30,471 nucleotides of DNA from Pseudomonadota bacterium (lineage in GTDB: Bacteria; Pseudomonadota; Alphaproteobacteria; Rhizobiales; Rhizobiaceae). The notes under the pieces were generated by a model. That model saw only the letters and a list, made by a program, of their open reading frames with translations. It did not search any database and was not told where the DNA came from. Of this stretch, positions 1-7,084 are shown in pieces. The translations under genes and the position numbers were made by a program. The stretch covers positions 1-30,471 of the forward strand of contig JAEWDP010000048.1 of the NCBI GenBank assembly GCA_023390055.1. The letters are read 5' to 3'. Position 1 is the stretch's first letter. Each line of letters starts with the position of its first letter.

Positions 1-590
1 GCCACCATGTTCTCTGCAGTGCCGAAGAACAGCGGCTCCAGTGCACCGAGATAGGGAAGAACGTCGGTGGCGGTCACGAGATCGAACGGCGCGTCATCAT
101 TGTCTTCAAGGAAATCTTCAGCCTCGGCCACGTAAAGCGTCTCGTAGATGTCCTTGTCATGGGCGATTTCGACCATGTTTTCGGAGATATCGATGCCGGT
201 CATGTCGTCGACCATGTCCCGCAACGTGCCGCCCGTGAGGCCGGTACCGCAACCAAGATCCAGCATCCGCTTGAAAGGACCGAGTTCAAGATCCATGAGT
301 TTTTGACGCACCATGACCGGGACCGCGTAGCCAAGCTGGTCGACAAGGATATCCTCGAAATTGCCTGCCTGCTGATCAAACAGGGTTTCGACATAGGCAT
401 CAGGGGCCTTCGGTGGCGTCTCTCCGCGTCCAAGTGCGGCAATTCGAACGGCTGCACCACCATGATCTTCGGGGTCGATCGAAAGCACATGGGCATAGGC
501 TTTCACGGCGGCATCGACGTCGCCTGCCTTTTCGAGTGCAAGCGCTGTGTTGTAGGCTTGTGCAAGTGCCTCTTCGTCGATCTTCTTCAT
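1..590 (-). CDS. TPR-containing SAM-dependent methyltransferase (C-terminus off the left edge)
   Basis: The frame opens at the ATG complementary to 588-590 and stays open to base 1, so only the first ~196 residues are present. The first ~45 residues (LAQAYNTALALEKAGDVDAA, then AYAHVLSIDPED) look like one tetratricopeptide helix pair. Residues ~110-120 give the class I SAM-binding motif LDLGCGTGLTGG, followed by an acidic segment (DDMTGIDISENM) and FDLVTATDVLPYLG, matching post-I and motif II positions. This order fits the COG4976 group of predicted TPR methyltransferases, whose substrates are mostly unknown. It diverges from the DUF2270 gene across a 132-base gap. The family call is firm; the substrate cannot be inferred. 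Confidence 0.85.
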   Translation of the reverse strand, partial: MKKIDEEALAQAYNTALALEKAGDVDAAVKAYAHVLSIDPEDHGGAAVRIAALGRGETPPKAPDAYVETLFDQQAGNFEDILVDQLGYAVPVMVRQKLMDLELGPFKRMLDLGCGTGLTGGTLRDMVDDMTGIDISENMVEIAHDKDIYETLYVAEAEDFLEDNDDAPFDLVTATDVLPYLGALEPLFFGTAENMV

Positions 591-722
591 TGTCTGGCTC
601 CGCTGGTCAAAGCGCTTTAGTCGCCTTGTCTCCATTTGGCAATGATCGCGACAACCGAGCGGTTGTGATATTGTGATCAGTGGCGGGTCTTCATGCTTTC
701 ACGCGCGCGCGGGAGAAAGAAC

Positions 723-1445
723 ATGTCAGCCGACAAGAAGAAGACGGTCCTGGAGGAAAAACTGGAACCACAGGCGCCGTCACTTCCCATCACCTCAGCA
801 GAAAAGGCCAATATGATCATCCACTATTATCGTGGGGAGATCGGACGCATGGCGAGCTGGCGTGATCGCATAGATCGCACCACCAATTGGGCTATTACAG
901 TTGTCGCGGCGCTTTTGTCAGTGTCGCTTTCAACGCCGACATCGCATCACGGCGTCATCCTGTTCGCCATTTTGCTCGTATCGCTGCTCTTGCTGATCGA
1001 GGCACGCCGCTACCGGTTCTTCGATGTCTATAGGGCACGGGTGAGAAAGCTCGAACGCAACTATTTCGCGCAGGCGCTATTTTCTCAGGCGCAGCTTGGG
1101 CCGGATTGGGCACAGGCAATTGCGGCGAGCCTGCGCAATCCGAGCTTCCTGATCACCTACCGCGAGGCCCTGTTTCGTCGCATTCGGCGCAATTATTCCT
1201 GGATGTATCTCATCCTGGCTCTGGCCTGGGCACTCAAGATTTCCACTCCGAAGCTTTTACCGGATAAACCCGTCACTGATATCTCGTTTTCATGGCCAGA
1301 AGTCGTCGCAAATGCAGCCTTCGGCCCGATGCCGGGCTTTGCGGTCATTGCCGCTGTCATCGTGTTCTACGCCTTCATCCTTTATGCGTCGATTCGTCAT
1401 GCATCCGGGGAGGGTGAGTTTGCGCACGGGGAAGTGCATGTTTGA
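723..1445 (+). CDS. DUF2270 family integral membrane protein
   Basis: The product is a 240-residue membrane protein of unknown function. The segment YYRGEIGRMASWRDRIDRTT, followed by NWAI, is what I recognise as the start of DUF2270 proteins. Four hydrophobic stretches follow: NWAITVVAALLSVSL, GVILFAILLVSLLLLIEA, WMYLILALAWAL and FAVIAAVIVFYAFILYAS. A basic connector (EARRYRFFDVYRARVRKLER) lies between the second and third. An in-frame ATG exists at 693, but the ATG at 723 has GGGAGA at 711-716 with 6-base spacing, so I chose 723. The gene converges on the minus-strand ABC permease operon and has no obvious operon partner. No enzymatic motif is visible. Confidence 0.8.
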   Translation: MSADKKKTVLEEKLEPQAPSLPITSAEKANMIIHYYRGEIGRMASWRDRIDRTTNWAITVVAALLSVSLSTPTSHHGVILFAILLVSLLLLIEARRYRFFDVYRARVRKLERNYFAQALFSQAQLGPDWAQAIAASLRNPSFLITYREALFRRIRRNYSWMYLILALAWALKISTPKLLPDKPVTDISFSWPEVVANAAFGPMPGFAVIAAVIVFYAFILYASIRHASGEGEFAHGEVHV

Positions 1446-1519
1446 GACAGGCCGTCGGTTTGCGATGAACGAGCTCTATGCAACCGCGTTCCCAGCCGCT
1501 TTCGCAGGCAAGATCGTGC

Positions 1520-2350
1520 CTAACGCTTGAGGTGGCGTGTGAGGCGTCCCTCAAGCGACGACCAGACGTGGCGCAGCGTTTCGACAATTGCGAGATAGAA
1601 AATCGCCGCCCACAGATAGGTCTGGTAGTCGAATGTGCGCGAAAAGGCGTAGCGTGTTTCACCCATCAGATCGTAGACGGTCACTATCGAAACGACCGCA
1701 GATCCCTTGATGAGCAAGATGATCTCATTGCCATAGGGTCTGAGAGCGACAACCAGTGCCTGAGGAAGGATGATCTTTCTGAAGGCAGCGCTTTTCGACA
1801 GTCCAAGCGCTGCAGCACCTTCGTGCTGGCCGCGCGGGACGCTTTCTATGGCGCCGCGGAGGATTTCCGCCTGGTATGCAGCGGTATTGAGGGTGAGCGA
1901 CAGGAGCCCACAATACCATGCTTCCCGAAAGAACCACCAGAGGCCGACGGTCTGAAGTTCCGGGCGGAAGCTTCCGAGGCCGTAGTAGATCAGGAACAGC
2001 TGGGCAAGAAGTGGCGTTCCGCGAAAGACATAGACATAGCCATAGGCAATGGTCCCAATGACGCGGTTCGTCGACATGCGCGCGAAGGCAATCGGCAGGG
2101 ACAGGATTGCACCGAAGATGACCGACAGCACGACCAGTGAGATCGTGATCCACAGTCCGGAGAGGTAGCGCGGTCCATAGCGCATGAATTTTGCCTCATC
2201 CCAGCCGCTGACGACAAGCGCCAGCATGGTTGCTGCCAGGGCAGCCCATAATGCAAGAATGACAAGGGCAACGATACGTGCACCGGTCAACGGTCTTCGC
2301 ACGGCAGCCGGTGCTGGGCGAGGGGCGATGAGTTCGCGCGCATAGGTCAT
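1520..2350 (-). CDS. Polar amino-acid ABC transporter permease (HisM/ArtM type)
   Basis: This is a 276-residue inner-membrane permease of the His/Glu/Gln/Arg/opine family, the second permease of the importer. Its first ~30 residues are cytoplasmic and Pro/Arg-rich; then come hydrophobic helices (IVALVILALWAALAATMLAL, GLWITISLVVLSVIFGAILS). The ATPase-docking EAA loop is visible as GAAALGLSKSAAFRKIILPQ. RGTPLLAQLFLIYYGLG is the family hallmark early in the membrane domain. Its ATG overlaps the stop of the upstream permease in an ATGA arrangement (2347-2350), indicating translational coupling. It is the last gene of the run: a small gap and the converging DUF2270 gene follow, so no ATPase gene lies downstream. 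Confidence 0.92.
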   Translation of the reverse strand: MTYARELIAPRPAPAAVRRPLTGARIVALVILALWAALAATMLALVVSGWDEAKFMRYGPRYLSGLWITISLVVLSVIFGAILSLPIAFARMSTNRVIGTIAYGYVYVFRGTPLLAQLFLIYYGLGSFRPELQTVGLWWFFREAWYCGLLSLTLNTAAYQAEILRGAIESVPRGQHEGAAALGLSKSAAFRKIILPQALVVALRPYGNEIILLIKGSAVVSIVTVYDLMGETRYAFSRTFDYQTYLWAAIFYLAIVETLRHVWSSLEGRLTRHLKR

Positions 2351-3132
2351 CGGCGGATCTCGCCACGACGTGACCAGCGCTCAATATAATTGAGGCCGAT
2401 GGAAGAAAATACGGCAAGCGCGAGATAGAGGAGGCAGGCCAGGAAGTAGAAGAAGAAGGCCTCCTTGCTGACGCGGGCCGCGACGCTCGTCTGTCGCACG
2501 ATATCAGACAGGCCTATGATCGAGACATAGGAGGTATCTTTGAGGAGGATCATCCATAGATTTCCAAGGCCAGGAAGTGCGATGCGGATGAGCTGCGGCA
2601 AGATGATCAGGACCATTGTGCGCGAACGGCGCAACCCCAGGGCATCACCGGCCTCGTACTGCCCCTTGGGGATTGCGCGAAATGCAGACAGCAGGACTTC
2701 CGAGGCGTATGAGGAAAAAACCACGGCAAGGGCGATCATTCCGGCGAAAAAAGCGTTGATCTCGATCGCCTGATCAATGCCGATGGCGGCAAGGACGGAT
2801 TGGATCAGCAACTGCATGCCATAATAGACGATGAACAATGTCAGAAGTTCGGGAAGGCCGCGGAAGATCGTCGTATAGATGCCGACTGCAGCGCGCAGGA
2901 ACCTGTCCTGCGATTGTCCTGCCAGTGCGATCAACAGACCAATCACCATGCCGACGGGAAGGGTGGCCAATGCCAGGCCAATCGTCACCTTGACGCCAAA
3001 AGCGATCTCGTCGCCCCAGCCGCTTGCACCGCAACTGATGAGGCTGTTCTTGCCGAACAAAGTGAAGATGCCGATCGGCCCGCAAAGGGGATCGAGCGCC
3101 GTGGCAAGGGCGGAGAACCATCCGCTTATCAA
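2347..3132 (-). CDS. Polar amino-acid ABC transporter permease (HisQ/ArtQ type)
   Basis: This is the first permease of the importer, ~261 residues from the start chosen here. It has hydrophobic helices (VTIGLALATLPVGMVIGLLI), the RGLPELLTLFIVYYGMQLLI segment shared by HisQ-type permeases, and an EAA loop (YEAGDALGLRRSRTMVLIIL). The open frame reaches a TTG at 3186, but that codon lies against the strong hairpin at 3186-3218. An in-frame TTG at 3130-3132 has GGGGGA (3139-3144) 6 bases upstream, so I prefer it. There is no ATG near the N-terminus. It shares a 4-base overlap with the next permease. The start is uncertain, the family is not. Confidence 0.88.
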   Translation of the reverse strand: MISGWFSALATALDPLCGPIGIFTLFGKNSLISCGASGWGDEIAFGVKVTIGLALATLPVGMVIGLLIALAGQSQDRFLRAAVGIYTTIFRGLPELLTLFIVYYGMQLLIQSVLAAIGIDQAIEINAFFAGMIALAVVFSSYASEVLLSAFRAIPKGQYEAGDALGLRRSRTMVLIILPQLIRIALPGLGNLWMILLKDTSYVSIIGLSDIVRQTSVAARVSKEAFFFYFLACLLYLALAVFSSIGLNYIERWSRRGEIRR

Positions 3133-3185
3133 ACTGCTTCCCCCTGCGGCTTGGCCGCTTGTTATTGTTCTTCCCTTAAAGTTCA

Positions 3186-3218
3186 AAATTGGCGGAAGAG
3201 CAAGCCTTCCGCCAATTT
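3186..3218 (-). terminator. Perfect hairpin between binding-protein and permease genes
   Basis: A perfect 13-bp inverted repeat (arms 3186-3198 and 3206-3218, 7-base loop) lies 18 bases past the binding-protein stop. In the direction of transcription it is followed by TTTTGAACTTT, a broken T run. In polar amino-acid importers such a structure typically acts as a partial terminator or 3' mRNA stabiliser, keeping the binding protein more abundant than the permeases. That role is inferred; the hairpin is seen directly. Confidence 0.75.
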
Positions 3219-3236
3219 CCGCACTTGAATTACAGG

Positions 3237-4007
3237 TTAGTCACCGTAGGCATCGAAATCGAAGTACTTGTCGTTGATTTCCTTGTACTTGCCATTGGCG
3301 CGAATTTCGGCGATTGCCGTGGTGAACTTGTCGGCGAGCGGGTCACCCTTGCGGACAGCTATACCGGCTCCTTCGCCATTGATTTCCACGTCTACCGGCA
3401 GCGGCGTCAAGATCTTGCAGCAGGCGCCATCTTCCGACTTGACCCATTCCGACAGGACAACAACGTCATCGATTACCGCATCGGTGCGACCGTTCTGGAT
3501 GTCGAGCTTGTACTCGTCAGCCGTGGGATAAAGCTTGAGCTCGGACTGAGGCATGTGCTTTTCGGCATAGTTGGCGTGCGTGGTGGACGACTGTGCGCCG
3601 AGCGTCTTGCCGGCCAGCCCTTCCACATCGGTGATGTCGGTGTCCTTCGGTACTGCGATCGCCGGGCCGGTATTATAGTATTTCTTGGAGAAATCGACCT
3701 GTTCCAGCCGCTCTGGCGTTATTGACATGGAAGCGATGATTGCATCGAACTTCTTGGCCTGGAGCGCGGGGATCATGCCATCCCAATCATTGGTGACGAT
3801 TTCGCACTCGGCCTTCATCTGCTCGCAGAGCGCCCTGGCGATGTCGACGTCGAAACCGGTAAGGGTGCCGTCTGCTTCGAGGCTGTTGAAGGGTGGATAC
3901 GCGCCCTCGGTGGCGATGACGATTTTTTCCTGGGCCGAGACGGCACCGGCGGAAAGTGTCAAGGCTGCTATCGAGGCGGCGGCAAGAATATGGGTGGCGA
4001 TACGCAT
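3237..4007 (-). CDS. Polar amino-acid ABC transporter periplasmic binding protein
   Basis: This is a 256-residue periplasmic ligand-binding protein of SBP family 3 (HisJ/ArtJ/LAO-like). MRIATHILAAASIAALTLSA with cleavage near AVSA-QEK is a clear Sec signal peptide. The mature start KIVIATEGAYPPFN, the GFDVDIARALCEQM helix, DWDGMIPALQAKKFDAIIAS and SITPERLEQVDFSKKYY are all hallmark segments. A Cys pair (CEQMKAEC) resembles the disulfide of LAO-type proteins, suggesting a basic amino acid or opine ligand, but that is only inference. The frame extends ~93 residues further upstream with non-signal-like sequence; the ATG at 4005-4007 has AGAGAGG (4014-4020) ahead of it and exposes the signal peptide, so it is the start. 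It is first in the operon. Confidence 0.92.
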   Translation of the reverse strand: MRIATHILAAASIAALTLSAGAVSAQEKIVIATEGAYPPFNSLEADGTLTGFDVDIARALCEQMKAECEIVTNDWDGMIPALQAKKFDAIIASMSITPERLEQVDFSKKYYNTGPAIAVPKDTDITDVEGLAGKTLGAQSSTTHANYAEKHMPQSELKLYPTADEYKLDIQNGRTDAVIDDVVVLSEWVKSEDGACCKILTPLPVDVEINGEGAGIAVRKGDPLADKFTTAIAEIRANGKYKEINDKYFDFDAYGD

Positions 4008-4338
4008 GATGATCCTCTCTTTTGGCGACCGGTGCGGCTGTTGGAGATTTTTTTCCGCACTGGCAGGCTGGAGTGAACTCCGGCCGTGCTTTTTTAGATA
4101 CCGCATCGGTTGAAATTGCAACGCCATTTTACACCCGTCAGTGGGGTACACTCCTTCGTTACCTTTAAAATTGCGGATTGTCATGAAGGCTGCGTTCAGG
4201 CCGGGTTCAGGAGGCACGGGCCAGCCTGACGGGGAACAAAAGCCTGCCGTCCGTCGTTGGGCGGCGTCTCTCGCCATCTTCGGCACATGAAGAAGGATGT
4301 GGCACGGGGTGGGCGCAATTTGAAGTCAGGAGATACTG
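4008..4338. promoter_or_regulatory. Divergent intergenic region between the importer operon and the OmpA-like gene
   Basis: This 331-base stretch holds no gene I can support; the frames crossing it are extensions or shadows. It must carry promoters for both flanking genes. On the minus strand TTGCAA (4116-4121) and TATCTA (4095-4100) resemble -35/-10 boxes, but their 15-base spacing is short, so this is only a weak candidate. On the plus side the only firm element is the Shine-Dalgarno AGGAG at 4328-4332, 6 bases before the ATG at 4339. Confidence 0.4.
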
Positions 4339-6525
4339 ATGTCCATTAAGTTCAGACTGCTTGCAGGTGTTGCGGCTCCATTGGTCTCGCTCCCGCTGAT
4401 TATCCAGCCCGCAGCGGCCGTTCCGACAATGCCTCCCTCCTTTGGCGTTGCAACGGATGTGATCAAGGTTCAGGAAACGTTGATCCTTCCGCCAGGTGAA
4501 GACGCGCCGCAGCCGAGCGAAGAGCCCCCCGCCGATGAACCGGCACCGACACAGGAAACGCCCCCACCCGCACCTGAGGTGCAAGGCGAGATGCCACAGC
4601 AGGAGGCGCCGCCACCCGAACCCGAAGTCCAATCTGAACCTGAGGCCCAAGCTGAATCAGAGGCGGAACCGGAGCCGGAGCCGGAGATACAGCCTGAGCC
4701 CGAGCCACAATCGGAGCCCGAGCCTCAACCGGAGCCAGAGGTCCAGCCTGAGCCTGAGCCTGAGCCTGAGATCCTGCCAGAGCCTGAACCTCAGCCGGAA
4801 CCTGAAACTGAACCTGCTCGACAGTCGGGTGACGAAATCTCGCCAGAGGCCGAGGATGCACCGGTCGAGCCTTCGCCCGATGCCGATAGTCCGGTAGCCG
4901 ATCAACCCGCAAAAGAAGCGCCGGCCGAAGAGACAGCTCCCGCCACCGATGACGCACCGGTGAACGATGAAGCGCCAGTGGCGCAAGAGCCGCCAGTTGC
5001 CGACGAGGCTCCCGCTACCGAACAGCCGGACCCAGAAAAACAGGCCCCTGACGCACAACCGTCCGGTGAACAAATGCCAGATGGGCAACAACCTGCCGAC
5101 ATGCAGGGAGAGCCATCCGATGCTGCTCCACCCGCTGATGCAGATGCCACGGATGATACATCTGGCGAAGAATCAATCGTTGATGGCGAGGCAGTGCCTG
5201 AAGCTGACGGCGCTGACAATGTTACGGGAGAGGCGCCCCAGCAAGGTGAGCCCGTAGTTGCCACCACCCCGGAAGATGTCGAACGTGCACGCCAGATTGC
5301 CGAGGATCCAACCCTTGCGCAGGAAGGTGAAACCGCTGTTCTGCCCGTTGAAAACGGAGCGGCTATTCTGGACAGCCAGAAGGAAGGCGTGGTTGCTGCA
5401 CCGCAGGTTCCGGAAGGCAATGAAGGCGCCATGCAGGCACCAACAAGTGCTGAGGCTCCTGAACCCGCCATTGCACCGGCATCCGATGCCGAAGCACAGG
5501 TTCCGATGATGGAACGCGGTGCTGTGGAAATGCGTTCGGCAACCTCCTATGAAGGCGAGCGCCTCGACAGCCGTCCGCAATACCGCCGAATAGACGGTTG
5601 GAACTATGACGGTGGCGATCGTCGTGGCGAGCGTCGGCGTGATCGGGGCGATGAACGTGATCGAGATCGGGACCGCCGTGACCATGACGACAATGACACG
5701 CGTGTCATCATCTCGATTGATGGCCGGACGATCGTGCGCCACGACGATACGCGCCGCTTCTATCGCGATGGTGGCGAGACCTATTACGAGCGTTTGCCAG
5801 GAGATCGATATCGTGAGGTGGTGGAGCGGCCAGGCGGTGTGCAGGTTGTAACCATCCGCAACAGCTACGGTGTCGTCGTCCAGAGATCGAGGATCGTGGA
5901 TGGCGAGGAATATGTCCTCTACTACTCGCCCGAACTTTACGAAGAAGGTGACTATGTCTGGCATGATCCAGGGCGGGAACTGCCGCCGATGCGGCTGACG
6001 GTCCCGCTCCATGACTACATTATCGACACCTCGACCGACCCGGATCGTGATTATTACGAGTTCCTCGAAAGACCGCCGGTAGAACGCGTGGAGCGGGTCT
6101 ATTCCCTGGATGAGGTCCGCTATTCCGCCAGGATACGCGACAAGGCGCGACGTATCGACCTCGACACGATCAAGTTCGCAACCGGAAGTGCGGATATTCC
6201 GATGAACGAGGCGAGTTCGCTGCGCAAGCTTGCCGAGGCAATGGAGCAGATCCTTCAGGAAAATCCGGGAGAAACATTCCTGATCGAAGGTCACACCGAT
6301 GCCGTTGGGTCAGATGAAAGCAACCTCATTCTCTCCGATGAGCGCGCGGCATCCGTTGCGGTCGTCTTGACCGATGCGTTCGGGATCCCGCCCGAAAACC
6401 TCGCAACACAGGGCTATGGAGAACGTTATCTGAAAATCCGGACCGAGGCGGCGGAACAGGAAAACCGCCGCGTTACCATACGCCGTATCACGCCATTGGT
6501 GAAACCGGTCGCATCGAACCGATGA
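4339..6525 (+). CDS. Secreted OmpA-family protein with long Pro/Glu-repeat linker
   Basis: This is a 728-residue exported protein. Residues 1-28 are a signal peptide (FRLLAGVAAPLVSLPLIIQP, then AAA). Residues ~50-160 are a Pro/Glu low-complexity tract, followed to ~residue 310 by acidic Ala/Pro/Asp-rich sequence. A very charged Arg/Asp patch lies at ~414-455 (GERRRDRGDERDRDRDRRDH). A middle domain of unknown type covers ~455-600. The C-terminal OmpA/peptidoglycan-binding domain is at ~606-720: TIKFATGSADIPMNEAS, then FLIEGHTDAVGSDESN with the Asp and LSDERAASV with the Arg that bind diaminopimelate. It likely tethers the outer envelope to peptidoglycan, with the Pro/Glu tract spanning the periplasm. 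A good Shine-Dalgarno (AGGAG, 4328-4332) sets the start. Confidence 0.9.
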   Translation: MSIKFRLLAGVAAPLVSLPLIIQPAAAVPTMPPSFGVATDVIKVQETLILPPGEDAPQPSEEPPADEPAPTQETPPPAPEVQGEMPQQEAPPPEPEVQSEPEAQAESEAEPEPEPEIQPEPEPQSEPEPQPEPEVQPEPEPEPEILPEPEPQPEPETEPARQSGDEISPEAEDAPVEPSPDADSPVADQPAKEAPAEETAPATDDAPVNDEAPVAQEPPVADEAPATEQPDPEKQAPDAQPSGEQMPDGQQPADMQGEPSDAAPPADADATDDTSGEESIVDGEAVPEADGADNVTGEAPQQGEPVVATTPEDVERARQIAEDPTLAQEGETAVLPVENGAAILDSQKEGVVAAPQVPEGNEGAMQAPTSAEAPEPAIAPASDAEAQVPMMERGAVEMRSATSYEGERLDSRPQYRRIDGWNYDGGDRRGERRRDRGDERDRDRDRRDHDDNDTRVIISIDGRTIVRHDDTRRFYRDGGETYYERLPGDRYREVVERPGGVQVVTIRNSYGVVVQRSRIVDGEEYVLYYSPELYEEGDYVWHDPGRELPPMRLTVPLHDYIIDTSTDPDRDYYEFLERPPVERVERVYSLDEVRYSARIRDKARRIDLDTIKFATGSADIPMNEASSLRKLAEAMEQILQENPGETFLIEGHTDAVGSDESNLILSDERAASVAVVLTDAFGIPPENLATQGYGERYLKIRTEAAEQENRRVTIRRITPLVKPVASNR
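4500..4830 (+). repeat. Pro/Glu codon-repeat tract inside the OmpA-family gene
   Basis: The DNA is built from imperfect repeats of GAG/GAA-CCN codon pairs, with interruptions such as Gln, Ser, Val and Ile, giving PEPEPE and EPQPEPE-type peptide units. It is densest at about 4650-4815. Such tracts are expected to be extended, rigid and variable in length between strains. The reverse strand stays open across it only because of the repeat composition. Confidence 0.8.
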
Positions 6526-6548
6526 ACCGGCAATATATCAACCGTCAG

Positions 6549-6580
6549 GAAAGGCCGCCGGAAAAATCCGGTGGCCTTTC
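6549..6580 (+). terminator. Terminator hairpin after the OmpA-family gene
   Basis: A 14-bp stem (arms 6549-6562 and 6567-6580, AAAA loop, one G-U pair) begins 24 bases after the OmpA-family stop. The 3' side is moderately T-rich (CTTTCGGTTT) rather than a pure U run. The stem strength and position make intrinsic termination likely, though the tail is imperfect. Confidence 0.75.
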
Positions 6581-6679
6581 GGTTTCCAATCTTCAAAATT
6601 GTTGATGGTCAGGATGTGTCGAATGCGTTTGATCTCTCAACCGGCCGATCTATTGTGACGAAGACCCTGGAGGCTCAAA

Positions 6680-7084
6680 ATGGAAAGACGCAGTACAGGC
6701 CGATGTCTGTGTGGATCGGTGAGGTTTACAACATACGGACCGTTGCGCGCGGTTGTTGCCTGTCATTGTTCGCAGTGCCGACGCCAGACCGGGATCTTCT
6801 ATGCCGCAACGAATGTCCAACTGGACAAGATTGCCATCAGCGGCGAGGACATGGTGACATGGTACCGGGCAAGCGACGATGCGGGCCGGGGTTTTTGCAG
6901 CATGTGCGGATCCGCGCTCTTTTGGAAACGTGATGGTGCTGAAGATATCTCTGTCCTTGCGGGCGCATTCGAGCAACCGAGCGGCCTTGCAATGGGCCAC
7001 CACATCTATTGTGATGACAAGCCCGACTACTATGAAATCCCAAAGGACGGCCTGCCGCGCTATCCTGGAAACGGCTCTGGTTGA
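6680..7084 (+). CDS. GFA/CENP-V family zinc protein
   Basis: This is a 134-residue GFA-domain protein, the fold shared with glutathione-dependent formaldehyde-activating enzyme and CENP-V. The zinc-binding cysteines are clear: C9 and C11 in GRCLCGSVRF, C28, C30 and C33 in ACHCSQCRRQTG, and C73 and C76 in FCSMCGSALFW. Length and Cys spacing match the family. GGAGG at 6669-6673 sits 6 bases before the ATG. Its 3' end overlaps the convergent phosphoglycerol-transferase gene by 25 bases. Most members have no proven substrate, and many cannot be shown to act on formaldehyde, so I give only the family name. There is no formaldehyde-oxidation gene nearby to support that role. Confidence 0.88.
   Translation: MERRSTGRCLCGSVRFTTYGPLRAVVACHCSQCRRQTGIFYAATNVQLDKIAISGEDMVTWYRASDDAGRGFCSMCGSALFWKRDGAEDISVLAGAFEQPSGLAMGHHIYCDDKPDYYEIPKDGLPRYPGNGSG

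Noticed and set aside
5173..6294. Minus-strand 373-codon frame opposite the OmpA-family gene
   Set aside because: It lies wholly within a gene with a clear signal peptide and OmpA domain, and the translation has no domain features.
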